Origin: UBA822 sp965249775
GTDB lineage: Bacteria; Gemmatimonadota; Gemmatimonadetes; Longimicrobiales; Gaopeijiaceae
Direction: 5' to 3'
Assembly (NCBI GenBank): GCA_965249775.1
Contig: OZ252253.1
Span: 744,001 to 808,000 of the forward strand
Length of the DNA: 64,000 nucleotides
In this document: one piece after another, positions 8,540 through 16,821 of the stretch
Layout: each line of letters opens with the position of its first letter
Position numbering within the stretch: position 1 is the stretch's first letter
Program-made: the position numbers and the translations under genes
The notes under the pieces: model-generated
Told to the model about the DNA's origin: nothing
What the model saw: only the letters and a program-made list of their open reading frames with translations
The model's database searches: none

Positions 8540-8563
8540 CGGGGAGCGTCTTGGTCGCCCCGT
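8539..8563 (+). terminator. Weak hairpin after the TPR gene
   Basis: ACGGGG (8539-8544) pairs with CCCCGT (8558-8563), with extra GCG/CGC pairing inside. It lies at the stop codon of the TPR gene. The following T-run is poor (GTTTTA about 10 nt later), so intrinsic termination is only possible, not clear. Confidence 0.3.
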
Positions 8564-8616
8564 AGCCGACCCGTTTTAGCCCTCCTTGCCGCTCGAACAG
8601 TCTAGGCGCATCATTA

Positions 8617-8655
8617 CAATAAACTTCGTATAATATATATTATGTTAACTTAGTC
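8617..8655. other. AT-rich island with 14-bp perfect palindrome
   Basis: In the convergent gap between the TPR gene and rlpA, a run of about 35 nt is almost entirely A/T in otherwise GC-rich DNA. It contains the perfect palindrome ATAATATATATTAT (8630-8643). ACTTCGTATAAT just to its left resembles half a lox site, but there is no matching second arm. It may be a bidirectional terminator region, a protein-binding site or a scar; nothing in the sequence decides. Confidence 0.5.
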
Positions 8656-8729
8656 GCGCCCTATCCTGCCTCTTACCCTCTCTGCGGCCAGAACCCCATG
8701 GCCGGCAGCTAGTAGATTCCCTCGGAGCT

Positions 8730-9332
8730 TTACGGCGTTCGTTCGCGTGCCGGAGGATCCAGCGCGACCACTTCCACCCGCACCGTGCCTTGCTCCGCCA
8801 TTCCGAGCTTCGTCGCGGCCGTAAACGAAAGATCGATGATCCGATCCTCGACAAAGGGCCCCCGATCATTCACCCGGAGGACCACCGCCCTACCGTTCTC
8901 CTGGTTGGTCACCCGAACGTAGGTCGGAAGCGGCAGGCTCTTGTGCGCGGCCGTCATCTGGTACATGTCGTAGACGTCGCCGGAGGATGTACGCCGTCCG
9001 TGGAAGTATCCTCCATACCACGACGCTATTCCTTCCTCGCGGTATCCGGCGCTCGTGTCCATCACACGGTACGTGACACCGTCGATGACGTAGCTCTCGG
9101 GATTGCCGGACCGGCTCTTGAATTCCTCCCGAGGGACGGCATCCGGAATCGCATCGAAGTCGAGCCCATCGGGCGACGTAAGCGCTGGCGCTGGGGACCC
9201 CACGCCAACGGGCGTGCATCCCGCAACCGTGCTGGACACGAGGACCATGTACGCTAACCATAAGTATCTATGGTTAATGATGTTAGCAGCTCTGTTCTCA
9301 TGTCTTTTAGAGATTTGTTTTCTCCGCCACAT
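8730..9332 (-). CDS. rlpA: RlpA-family septal ring lytic transglycosylase lipoprotein
   Basis: A 200-aa product with a lipobox (VSSTVAGC, Cys at about 39) and a double-psi beta-barrel domain (about 95-195). That domain carries the RlpA signatures GIASWYGGYFHGRRTSSGDVYDM, AAHKSLPLPTYVRVTN, VLRVNDRGPF and IIDLSFTAA. RlpA enzymes cleave peptidoglycan glycan strands, acting on strands denuded of peptide, at the septum. A C-terminal SPOR domain is absent, as in many short RlpA proteins. The first 28 codons are much more AT-rich than the rest. A shorter start at 9248 would leave only nine residues before the lipobox Cys, so 9332 is kept. Confidence 0.88.
   Translation of the reverse strand: MWRRKQISKRHENRAANIINHRYLWLAYMVLVSSTVAGCTPVGVGSPAPALTSPDGLDFDAIPDAVPREEFKSRSGNPESYVIDGVTYRVMDTSAGYREEGIASWYGGYFHGRRTSSGDVYDMYQMTAAHKSLPLPTYVRVTNQENGRAVVLRVNDRGPFVEDRIIDLSFTAATKLGMAEQGTVRVEVVALDPPARERTP
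9255..9276. repeat. Inverted repeat inside the AT-rich 5' end of rlpA
   Basis: TAACCATA (9255-9262) and TATGGTTA (9269-9276) form a perfect 8-bp stem with a 6-nt loop. It lies within the early codons of rlpA and could form a hairpin near the ribosome start region or be an operator. Confidence 0.4.
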
Positions 9333-9380
9333 GGGACCAGCTCGGCGACTACCGCGACCGCGAAGAACAACATGGGGAGA

Positions 9381-10082
9381 TCAAGGCTTCCTAGCCAGGA
9401 GGGCGATTCGGCGCCTCAAAACGGGGACCCATCCTTGAAGCGCTCGCTCGATCGATCGCAGGCCACCGACGTGCGATTCCGCGTAGTACGCCCTCTCCAC
9501 CACGAACCCCTCACTCGTTACCATCGTCTTGAGTCGATCCATCGACTTGTAGTCCACGTGGCTCACATCCCGCCGGAGAAGGATGTTCCGCGCCTTGAGC
9601 ATCTCCAGGAAATGACCTCGATGTGGCGTCCACAGGCTGAGCCGCCCGCCTTTCTTCAAGACCCTGAATGCCTCCGCAATCACGGCCTGAGAGTCCTCCG
9701 GATAGAGGTGCTCAACGAGATCGGCCCCGATCACGAGGTCGAAGCCCTCCGATTCCAGACCCGTGTCTCGGGCATCCGCACAGAGGAAGGACACGCCATC
9801 GATCGCTGACTGGGAGAGTCGACTTTCACACAGGTCGATGCTCTTCTGACTGAAGTCTAGCCCCACCATCTCAGCGACCCTGTGGCCGAGGACCCAACAA
9901 AATGTGCCCCACCCACACCCGAGATCCAACACTCGTTCCTCTGGGGCCGGTTCGTAGATTTGGAGGACCTTGTCGATGCGGTACCTCTGGAACGGACTAT
10001 CCAGATCCTTGAGATGTTCAGCCCCGCCCTCGAAGTAGTCGCTCCGATCGTAGAACTCGCGACCAATCCTCTCCTCGGTCAT
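9381..10082 (-). CDS. Class I SAM-dependent methyltransferase
   Basis: A 233-aa Rossmann-fold methyltransferase. Motif I is VLDLGCGWGTFCWVL (about residues 51-65), the acidic motif II is VGLDFSQKSID, FLCADARD precedes motif III, and FRVLKKGGRLSLWTP follows. The N-terminal REFYDRSDYFEGG segment and the UbiG-like core suggest a small-molecule or lipid/sugar substrate, but this cannot be named from sequence. Its ATG overlaps the stop of the acyltransferase gene by 4 nt (ATGA), placing it as the last gene of the envelope-glycolipid run. Confidence 0.85.
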   Translation of the reverse strand: MTEERIGREFYDRSDYFEGGAEHLKDLDSPFQRYRIDKVLQIYEPAPEERVLDLGCGWGTFCWVLGHRVAEMVGLDFSQKSIDLCESRLSQSAIDGVSFLCADARDTGLESEGFDLVIGADLVEHLYPEDSQAVIAEAFRVLKKGGRLSLWTPHRGHFLEMLKARNILLRRDVSHVDYKSMDRLKTMVTSEGFVVERAYYAESHVGGLRSIERALQGWVPVLRRRIALLARKP

Positions 10083-10708
10083 CGTGCCATCACTGCTTGA
10101 AGCGCGGTTTCGATCCTGACCGTAGCGTCCGGTCGTGCCCGCTCGCGGCTTGCGCGATCATCGTGTCTCCCGAGGTGAATGGGCTCGGCGTAACGAATGG
10201 TCACCGGCTCCCTTCCCAGGCCCACCTTAAACCAATTCATGTGCCCCCATCGGGGCAAGACCTCGTACGTTCCAACCAATCCGCACGGGATCACAGGTAC
10301 TCCGGCCTTCAGCAGGAGCCTGATCGTGCCGACTCGCAGATGCTGAAGGCTGCCGTCCCAAGAGCGCTCCCCCTCGGCGAAGACACCCACGCCCTCCCCC
10401 CTCTGGATCAGCCGGAGCGCTACCCGAACGGCCTGTGGATCAATCTGATACCGGCGTGTAGGAAAAGCGCCCACTCTCGGCGCGAACCAAGCCATGAACC
10501 CGGTTCTGAATACCGAGCTCTTCGTCAACGTGAAGAGAAGGCGGGGGCAAAACGTGTGGAGAAGCAGGGAATCCAAGTCGCTTTGGTGGTTGAGGACGAG
10601 GAAAAAGGGGCCTCTTTGCGGAACGTTCTCCTGACCCTCGAACCGAATCTTCATCCGTGCCCGGAAGTAGAACCTCATCGTCCACCGGAGCACCCGATAC
10701 AGCATCAT
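10079..10708 (-). CDS. plsC: PlsC-family 1-acyl-glycerol-3-phosphate (lyso)acyltransferase
   Basis: A 209-aa acyltransferase. The catalytic NHQSDLD (the HX4D motif) lies near residue 37; FAEGERSWDG is the family's EGxRS substrate motif; VPVIPCGLVGTYE is the later conserved block. Likely transfers an acyl chain to lysophosphatidate or a related lipid at the inner membrane. The tandem ATG at 10708/10705 is chosen as start because GAGGAG lies 6 nt upstream; longer in-frame starts (10729, 10783) run into the upstream gene. Part of a minus-strand operon with the methyltransferase. Confidence 0.88.
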   Translation of the reverse strand: MMLYRVLRWTMRFYFRARMKIRFEGQENVPQRGPFFLVLNHQSDLDSLLLHTFCPRLLFTLTKSSVFRTGFMAWFAPRVGAFPTRRYQIDPQAVRVALRLIQRGEGVGVFAEGERSWDGSLQHLRVGTIRLLLKAGVPVIPCGLVGTYEVLPRWGHMNWFKVGLGREPVTIRYAEPIHLGRHDDRASRERARPDATVRIETALQAVMAR

Positions 10709-10718
10709 CGGCCGCTCC

Positions 10719-11330
10719 TCATCGGTCATGAATAGCCATAATGCGGGGCTTGAACTCGGTGATGCGTTGCCCGCTTTGGGCATAGAGACGCGTCAGGGCG
10801 AGGCAAACAAGGTCCTCCCAGCGCTTCGGTGAGTCTTCAAGGAATTCGAGTTGGTACATGCGCGCCCCATCCAGCGTGACTTGCAGGGCTCCCGAGCTGA
10901 TCTGGACGCCCCGAATGTCGCCCAGGAGGCACGAAAACGCTTCGACCCTCTCACCGGGTCCATGATCCGGCGTGAAGGTCAGCCCCTCTCCATCGAGCGT
11001 GATGAGCCCCTCTCCCTTCCAGGAGATTAGCTCCGAAAAACCGAGAACCTCGCCCCGCCAACGAATAACGTTGTGCCCCTCGGCCCTGCCCAGTGCGATC
11101 CTCGCCTCACGGAACAAGCTTGCCTCACTACCCATCTCTTCCAAATCGGCAATGAGACTGCTCGCGGAAGTCTGTTCGGGTGGACCCTCGGGAGGGCGCA
11201 CGATGATCACGGAGCCCCTTCCCTGCTGGAACCTGGTCCCACAGGAGGAGCACTTCGCTCTTCCTTTTTGGCCGACCAGGGGGTCATGGCCACACCGCGG
11301 GCAGCGGTAAAGCATGTCGTCGATCGGCAT
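10719..11330 (-). CDS. Zinc-ribbon protein of unknown function
   Basis: Not recognised. The 203-aa product begins with a zinc ribbon (CPRCG ... CSSCGTRF, about residues 10-33), as in proteins that open with a transcription-factor-like or rubredoxin-type knuckle. The rest is a soluble alpha/beta segment with a central region ISWKGEGLITLDGEGLTFTP and VEAFSCLLGDIRGVQISSGALQVTL that looks like PH-like or beta-roll strands. It sits between the Dpm-like glycosyltransferase and the acyltransferase genes, 10 nt from the latter, suggesting an envelope-lipid role (inference). Confidence 0.7.
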   Translation of the reverse strand: MPIDDMLYRCPRCGHDPLVGQKGRAKCSSCGTRFQQGRGSVIIVRPPEGPPEQTSASSLIADLEEMGSEASLFREARIALGRAEGHNVIRWRGEVLGFSELISWKGEGLITLDGEGLTFTPDHGPGERVEAFSCLLGDIRGVQISSGALQVTLDGARMYQLEFLEDSPKRWEDLVCLALTRLYAQSGQRITEFKPRIMAIHDR

Positions 11331-11346
11331 AGGACCACTCGTCCGC

Positions 11347-12078
11347 TTATAGACGTCCGATCAGATCGAGAAGTCTCAGCTTCCACACCTTCCATATCGC
11401 CTCGCGGACGATCTTCTTCGACATTTTGGACTCACCCGATTCCCGCTCCTCGAAGACGATGGGAATCTCCGTAATCGTAAACCCCTTACGCCATGCCCGA
11501 AGCTTGAGCTCGATCTGGAAGGTGTACCCGTTGGACTCCACTCGCGCAAAGTCCAAGCTCTCCAGCACCTTCCGCCGCCAGCAATTGAAGCCGCCGGTGG
11601 CGTCCCGGACGGGCAGGCGGGTTACGAATCGGGCGTACCGACTCCCGAAATAGCTGATGAGCAGCCGGCTCATGGGCCAGTTGATCACCGTAACACGGCC
11701 ACCGACGTAACGAGATCCGAGAACGATATCGAAATCCCGGGCCTTGTCGATGAAGAGCGGCAAGTCAGTAGGGCGATGGGAAAAGTCCGCGTCCATTTCG
11801 AAGAAGAGCGTGTAGTCACGCTCCAATCCCCAACGAAACCCGTCTAAATAGGCTCTCCCTAGCCCGTGCTTACCGGATCGATGAATCACATGCACGCGAT
11901 CGGATTCGCGGCTCAGATCGTCCGCGAGGTCACCGGTGCCGTCGGGCGAATCATCATCCACGACGAGGACATCGATGCGCGGGTCCTGTTCGAGGATCCG
12001 AGGGACGATGCGAGGGAGGTTGTCGGCCTCGTTATACGTCGGAACGATCACGAGGAAGCGTGCATCCTGATCGCTCAC
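11347..12078 (-). CDS. Polyprenol-phosphate mannosyltransferase-like GT2 (Dpm1-like)
   Basis: The 243-aa GT-A glycosyltransferase transfers a sugar from a nucleotide donor to polyprenyl phosphate. Motifs are VIVPTYNEADNL, VVDDDSPDGTGDLA, HGLGRAYLDGFRWGL, the metal-binding EMDADFSHRP, LGSRYVGGR, and DATGGFNCWRRKVLE. No C-terminal membrane domain is present, as in the compact bacterial and archaeal Dpm1 type. The GTG start overlaps the flippase-like gene's stop by 4 nt. Donor sugar is inferred only. Confidence 0.9.
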   Translation of the reverse strand: MSDQDARFLVIVPTYNEADNLPRIVPRILEQDPRIDVLVVDDDSPDGTGDLADDLSRESDRVHVIHRSGKHGLGRAYLDGFRWGLERDYTLFFEMDADFSHRPTDLPLFIDKARDFDIVLGSRYVGGRVTVINWPMSRLLISYFGSRYARFVTRLPVRDATGGFNCWRRKVLESLDFARVESNGYTFQIELKLRAWRKGFTITEIPIVFEERESGESKMSKKIVREAIWKVWKLRLLDLIGRL

Positions 12079-13028
12079 GAGTTGCTCTCCCCAGTCTCAG
12101 TCTCTTGGGTCCGGCGCCAGTCCACCGCCAAAAGCGCCGCCGGGATCAACTCTACCCCGGTCGTCCAGAGCCGAGCGATGACGGCCAGCACGAGCGCGGC
12201 CTCCCTGGCCATGATCGGTTGGAGCAAAGCCACCAGGACCCCCTCCCGAATCCCAGCTCCGGCCGGTGCGAAAATCGCGACGTATCCGGCGACGTAAGCC
12301 GCCGCGAAGGCCGGACCCACCTGCAAGAACGTCCGCCACTCCCCGAAGCTCAAGTAAAGTAGCCAAAAGGCCGTCGCGTAGATCCCCCAGTTCATCCCGT
12401 ATAGGGTCAACCAGCGGAGACCCGCGTTTCCGCTCCCCAGGCCGTCACCCGGAGGATCCGTCCGCGTGAGTCGGAACCAGAACGCCACCACGTGCTGAAA
12501 CAATCTTGGAATGACGACCACGGCGATGATCGTCACAGCGACCCCAACACCAGAGACTAAGCCCACCAAACCGATTTCCCGCCAGAGCTCGTTGGCCCCA
12601 AACAGGACTCCGATCCCCACGAGGGCTGCGCCCAAAAGGGCGATCCCCTGCCCCAGAATCGCAGCGCCGGTGGCCACGCTCGCTTGGACACCTTCGCGCT
12701 TGGCTAGATAGGCAAGTCCAGCGATTTGCCAGATTTTTCCGGGCACATAGCGTCCGAGGTTGGCCACCATGAACACGCGAACCGTCGTCCATAGGGGCAG
12801 CCGGGGCCCTCCAAGATCTCGTACCAGTCGGCCCCACAGCGAGGCCGACCACAGATAACCCACGACCAGAAGCGCGCATGACGACAGGAACAGGACTGGC
12901 TGAGGCCGCCATTCCGCCAGATCGAGTGTCCCGAGGACGGCGAGATCCACCCCGACCCGATCGAAAATGAACCAGGTAACGACCACGGTGAGGCCGAGCT
13001 GGAGTACCCGAACGCCGAACTTCTTCAC
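12075..13028 (-). CDS. LPG-synthase-TM / flippase-like integral membrane protein (UPF0104)
   Basis: A 317-aa protein with about eight transmembrane segments. The conserved NLGRYVPGKIWQIAGLAYL block and the later PAGAGIREGVLVALL block are typical of the lysylphosphatidylglycerol-synthase transmembrane family found beside polyprenol glycosyltransferases. There it is thought to move or accept lipid-linked products. GTG at 13028 is chosen because it overlaps the YfhO-like gene stop as GTGA, like other joints in this operon. The longer start at 13067 would overlap that gene by 43 nt. Confidence 0.82.
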   Translation of the reverse strand: MKKFGVRVLQLGLTVVVTWFIFDRVGVDLAVLGTLDLAEWRPQPVLFLSSCALLVVGYLWSASLWGRLVRDLGGPRLPLWTTVRVFMVANLGRYVPGKIWQIAGLAYLAKREGVQASVATGAAILGQGIALLGAALVGIGVLFGANELWREIGLVGLVSGVGVAVTIIAVVVIPRLFQHVVAFWFRLTRTDPPGDGLGSGNAGLRWLTLYGMNWGIYATAFWLLYLSFGEWRTFLQVGPAFAAAYVAGYVAIFAPAGAGIREGVLVALLQPIMAREAALVLAVIARLWTTGVELIPAALLAVDWRRTQETETGESNS

Positions 13029-15610
13029 TCGGCCCGGCGCTCCGCACTCCGTCGGCTTCGGATCCAATCAATGCCGATCAGGCCGGCCACCACCGCCAGG
13101 CTGAACAGCGTAAGACGAAAACTCCATCGGAGCTCGTCGGAATCATAGTAGAACTCCACCGTGTGCTCGCCCGCCGAGATCGGCACGGCGCGTAGCGAGT
13201 GGTTCGCCCTCAGCACCGGGACTTCTTCGTTCCCGACTCTGGCCTTCCATGCCGGAAACCAGTTGTCTGCCAAGACCAGGACGGCTGGCCTGTCGGCGCT
13301 TACCCGAAGCGTCATATCATTGTTGTTCCGTTCGATCCACTCGACACTCCCCACCACGTCCCCGCCGGTGAGGTCGATCGGGGGGGGAGCGGACAGCACC
13401 ACCTGTCGAGCGGGATCGAAGTCACTGGAAAGCATGTGAGGGACCGCCTGCTCGTCCGGCAGGACCACCACGCTGCCCACGAGACGAGCCCGCGGAAGAT
13501 CCGGGAATTGGTACACCGACTCGTAGGGCCGGCCCTGGATCGTCGTCCCACTCAATCTACGAACGTTCTCGGTGATGTCCGCCGGAAGCTCCTGGTCTGC
13601 CGGGGAGCCGAGCTGATCGGGCCAGAGGATATACCGTACGTTGAGCATACGCAGAACGTTCGCACTGGCGATCAGGTTTTGGGGGAGCCCGCTTCCCGCC
13701 ATCCCGATGAGCTCCCTATACCTGGCGAGATCATTCGGATGGTGCCCTCCCGCGAGCTCGAGTCCGAACATGCCGGGGCGGACGTCTTGGCCGTTCAGTC
13801 CGCTCAGCGAAAACACCCGGAACGGGTCCTCTTCACGCTGTCGCTCCAGGAGAAAGTCGACGTTGGGATCGGCGGCCCGAAATGAAGCGAAATCCTGGAT
13901 CTGGATGAATGGCAGATCGACCCGGATCAAGTCCACCGAGATGAGCACCCCGAGCGCCAGAACGGCTCCCAGCGGCGCGAGTCGAGCCGTTCGAAGTCCC
14001 CAGGCAACACCCGCCGTCGCGGCGGCAAAAATCGCGCCGATCATGAAGCCCTGCTCGATGAACGGCGTGGCGTTGGTGAGGACCTGAGCGGCCTGATCCG
14101 GCATATCCCGATAGACGGCGAAGCTCCAAAAGGAATTCAGGGCGCCTGAGACCGCGAGTACGTATCCCACCAAGACCACGCCGGAAGCGATCCAAAGGAA
14201 GCGCCCCGGCCGAGTCCAGTCGGCTTCACTCCCCTCTCCCTCGAGGTCGAGGAGACGCTCGACGCCGAAGGCCATCAACGTCACCACCGAGAAGCCGAAG
14301 AGGAATATGGCGAGCGAGGGGGATCGAAAGAGATTGATCCCCGGCACGACTTCGTAGAAGAGGCGCCACACCGGGGTGTGGCTGCCAAGACCGAACAGGA
14401 GCGCCACACCACCAAGCCCTACCAGAAAGAGCCTCAGTGACCGTCGGGCTCCCCCGAAAAACGAGACCCCTGCCAGAAGCAAGACGACGAGGCCGACGTA
14501 TTCGTGGTTCCCCTTGAATGGGTTCCGTCCCCAGTACGTTCCCCTGGCCCAATCCGCGTTCCCGGAGTTGACGCCCACGAACTCCGGGATGGCCAGCGCC
14601 ACCACCTCCTCGGGGTGGAGGGACCAGGAGCTCGCGTAAGCCCGGGATTCCTCCGCATCAGCTTCCGTCGTCGTGGCCGTCCTGCGGGAGTGCTCCCCGA
14701 CGTAGGAGAAAGCCGGAAGAAACTGTACGGCCGCGATGCCGGCGCCGAGCAGGGCTGCGGCCACGTAAACCGTGAAGCGGGTGACGGCGACGCGACGGCC
14801 TGTCGTGTGCCCATGTGCTCCTCCTCCCGAGCCGCTCTCTTGGGAGAGGCCGGGATCGGCCTCGCTCGCACGCTCCACCTCGCCCTCGCGCCACATCAGC
14901 ACGGTGCGGAAAAGCACGTAGGCCCCCACACCGCCGAACAGGAAGTAGGCCATCTGGAAGTGCGTCGTGAGGATGATGGCACCAATCACCAGCGACACTG
15001 ACGCGATTGACCTCATGGAACCGCGGACGAGAAACGATTCGGTCGCCCAGAAAAGGAGTGGTGTCAGCGCGATTACGAAGATCTTGCCGTCTTGTCCGCC
15101 TTGGACGAGGCTGACCATGAACGGGGCCACCCCATAGGCCAGCCCAGCCAGAAGGGCCGAGGGCTTCGACAATCCCAGACGGCGGATCCACCCGTACATG
15201 AAGATCCCTGCAAAGAACACATGGAGCACGAGCTTCCATCCCAGCGCCCGAAAAGGATCCAGCAGAAAGAGGAGAAGCGCGCTCGGCGGGTAGAGTGAAT
15301 CTCCACCGGCGAGCGACTCTACAAAGGGCGTTCCACCCAAGATGATCGGATTCCAGAACGGAAAACTCCCACCTGACACGGCATTCGCGTAGAACTCCCG
15401 CGCCATGTAGCCGAGCGCCAAGGTATCGGAGCCATACAGCATGTCTCGCGAGAAAACGAATCCGCGGAAGAGAAAAAGCGTGACGACTCCGTAGATGACC
15501 GGCGGAACCCAAGCTGGAATCTGTAGCGGGCGGGTGGAGGGAGCCCTCGGCTCAGCGCTTCCCGGCTTCTGAGCCTCCTTGTCCTTCTTCTTTCTCTTCT
15601 TCTTCGCCAC
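13025..15610 (-). CDS. YfhO-like multi-pass membrane protein (predicted glycosyltransferase-type)
   Basis: An 861-aa protein. A Lys-rich cytoplasmic N-terminus (KKKRKKKDKE) is followed by about 12-14 membrane helices and a periplasmic C-terminal region, then a last helix near residue 835. GSDTLALGYMAREFYAN, FPFWNPIILGGTPF and YPPSALLLFLLDP form the first extracytoplasmic loop seen in YfhO proteins, which resemble GT-C glycosyltransferases. YfhO is linked to decoration of lipoteichoic acid in Gram-positives; the Gram-negative substrate is unknown. GTG start; the initial G of its GTG is shared with the preceding GT4 gene's TAG stop (TAGTG). Confidence 0.85.
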   Translation of the reverse strand: MAKKKRKKKDKEAQKPGSAEPRAPSTRPLQIPAWVPPVIYGVVTLFLFRGFVFSRDMLYGSDTLALGYMAREFYANAVSGGSFPFWNPIILGGTPFVESLAGGDSLYPPSALLLFLLDPFRALGWKLVLHVFFAGIFMYGWIRRLGLSKPSALLAGLAYGVAPFMVSLVQGGQDGKIFVIALTPLLFWATESFLVRGSMRSIASVSLVIGAIILTTHFQMAYFLFGGVGAYVLFRTVLMWREGEVERASEADPGLSQESGSGGGAHGHTTGRRVAVTRFTVYVAAALLGAGIAAVQFLPAFSYVGEHSRRTATTTEADAEESRAYASSWSLHPEEVVALAIPEFVGVNSGNADWARGTYWGRNPFKGNHEYVGLVVLLLAGVSFFGGARRSLRLFLVGLGGVALLFGLGSHTPVWRLFYEVVPGINLFRSPSLAIFLFGFSVVTLMAFGVERLLDLEGEGSEADWTRPGRFLWIASGVVLVGYVLAVSGALNSFWSFAVYRDMPDQAAQVLTNATPFIEQGFMIGAIFAAATAGVAWGLRTARLAPLGAVLALGVLISVDLIRVDLPFIQIQDFASFRAADPNVDFLLERQREEDPFRVFSLSGLNGQDVRPGMFGLELAGGHHPNDLARYRELIGMAGSGLPQNLIASANVLRMLNVRYILWPDQLGSPADQELPADITENVRRLSGTTIQGRPYESVYQFPDLPRARLVGSVVVLPDEQAVPHMLSSDFDPARQVVLSAPPPIDLTGGDVVGSVEWIERNNNDMTLRVSADRPAVLVLADNWFPAWKARVGNEEVPVLRANHSLRAVPISAGEHTVEFYYDSDELRWSFRLTLFSLAVVAGLIGIDWIRSRRSAERRAE

Positions 15611-16752
15611 TAGCGTTTACTCTCCCCCGAAGACTTCCGGATTTGCTCACGGCTCGAGCCGACGAGACCCTGATACACTTCCAGATGCCGATCCACAAGA
15701 CGAGCGTTGCTCCATCGCTGTACCACCCTGGATCGGGCCGCCGTACCAAGGGCCCTGAGATCGTCACGCTCGAGAAGCGCGGTCACTGCCGCAGCAAGGG
15801 CCGTGGGGTTGCCCGCCTCGAAGAGCGCTCCTACGTCCTCATCCACAATCTCTGGGAGCCCGCCAACCTCCGAGGCTGCCACCGGCAACTCGCACGCCAT
15901 CGATTCGAGAGCGGCTACGGACGTGGCTTCCATCAGGGATGGAAAGACGGCCAACTCCGCCCAGCTCAAGAGGCCCGGCATCTCGTCATGCCTACGTGCG
16001 CCCAGAAACTTGACTCGCTCCCCCAACGCCAGGTTCGCCGTCAGGCCCTCGAGCTTCTGCCGCTCGGGCCCGTCCCCGACGATGACGGCTTCGACATCCA
16101 CCCGCTCGGCAATCAGCGGCATCGCCTTGAGGAAGAATTCGACGCCATTTTTCTCGAAGAGGCGCCTCGGAACGATGACCCGACGTCGAGTCGTTGCCGG
16201 GAGCGAAGGCTCACAGCGGTGAAAGACCTCGGTCTCCACACCATTGGTGAGCGCTTCTACCGAAACACCGGGGGCGAGCGTTTCGGCCACGTCGGCGATC
16301 TCGGCACTCGCGGCAAGATTGTAGTCGGACCACGCAAGAAGGCGCTGAAAGATCGGCTTCCAGAAGGGGCTGGCCGCTCTCTTGAGGAAATGCGAGGTGT
16401 GCCACGTCGAGACCAAAGGGATCCGGTTGGCTCGCTTGGCCACGAATCCGGGAGGAACCGATTGGAAGGCTTGTGCGTGCACAACGTCCGCCTCGCGAGC
16501 GACCCGGGCCAGCCTCGGTGTGGACACCCCTCCGTGCACGGTCCATCCGACCGGATTTCGCGCCGGCAGCCACGTCCTCCAGACGTCGACGCCGTCCATG
16601 ACGTCGTGGGCCGGTAGCCCTCGTCTCGAACGGGACGTAACGACCGAGACGCGACAACCCCTCCTCACCAGGCCCCGGCAGAGGTAGTAGACATGGCTCT
16701 CCAGTCCACCCACTTCCGGGGGGAAGTAGAGGCAGTGCATCGCAACGTTCAT
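15610..16752 (-). CDS. Glycosyltransferase family 4 (GT-B fold)
   Basis: A 380-aa retaining glycosyltransferase. The N-terminal Rossmann half shows FPPEVGGLESHVYYL, and the C-terminal nucleotide-sugar half shows VPRRLFEKNGVEFFLKAMPLI, GDGPERQKLEGL and the EX7E motif EATSVAALE. It likely adds a hexose or hexosamine to a lipid-linked glycan in the cytoplasm. The start is ATG 16752, which overlaps the last of three tiny upstream ORFs by ATGA (see repeat at 16747-16838). No convincing Shine-Dalgarno sequence precedes it, so translation may depend on coupling from upstream. Confidence 0.9.
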   Translation of the reverse strand: MNVAMHCLYFPPEVGGLESHVYYLCRGLVRRGCRVSVVTSRSRRGLPAHDVMDGVDVWRTWLPARNPVGWTVHGGVSTPRLARVAREADVVHAQAFQSVPPGFVAKRANRIPLVSTWHTSHFLKRAASPFWKPIFQRLLAWSDYNLAASAEIADVAETLAPGVSVEALTNGVETEVFHRCEPSLPATTRRRVIVPRRLFEKNGVEFFLKAMPLIAERVDVEAVIVGDGPERQKLEGLTANLALGERVKFLGARRHDEMPGLLSWAELAVFPSLMEATSVAALESMACELPVAASEVGGLPEIVDEDVGALFEAGNPTALAAAVTALLERDDLRALGTAARSRVVQRWSNARLVDRHLEVYQGLVGSSREQIRKSSGESKR

Positions 16753-16775
16753 CGCGCGGTCCGGTCCATGTTCAT
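16749..16775 (-). CDS. Mini-ORF 3 of coupled start-stop staircase (MNMDRTAR)
   Basis: ATG at 16775, eight codons, TGA at 16749-16751. The stop overlaps the ATG of the glycosyltransferase gene as ATGA. Its own ATG overlaps mini-ORF 2's stop. Translation is not shown; it is listed because its frame is fixed by the repeat period. Confidence 0.3.
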   Translation of the reverse strand: MNMDRTAR

Positions 16776-16798
16776 CCCGCGGCCCAGTCCACGTTCAC
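16772..16798 (-). CDS. Mini-ORF 2 of coupled start-stop staircase (MNVDWAAG)
   Basis: GTG at 16798, eight codons, TGA at 16772-16774. It retains Asp-Trp-Ala before its stop, resembling the last codons of WecB (SDWAGP). This suggests the repeat unit was copied from the wecB tail. Overlaps its neighbours by 4 nt on both sides. Confidence 0.3.
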   Translation of the reverse strand: MNVDWAAG

Positions 16799-16821
16799 GA
16801 CCCAGCCCGGCTTGCGTTCAT
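16795..16821 (-). CDS. Mini-ORF 1 of coupled start-stop staircase (MNASRAGS)
   Basis: ATG at 16821 overlaps the wecB TGA as ATGA; eight codons, then TGA at 16795-16797, which overlaps the GTG of mini-ORF 2. Ribosomes ending wecB could restart here and pass step by step to the glycosyltransferase gene (inference). Confidence 0.3.
   Translation of the reverse strand: MNASRAGS

Noticed and set aside
8620..8643. Possible loxP-like recombination site
   Set aside because: ACTTCGTATAAT resembles one lox half-arm, but the opposite arm is absent and one base is inserted. No Cre-like recombinase is nearby (XerD is generic).
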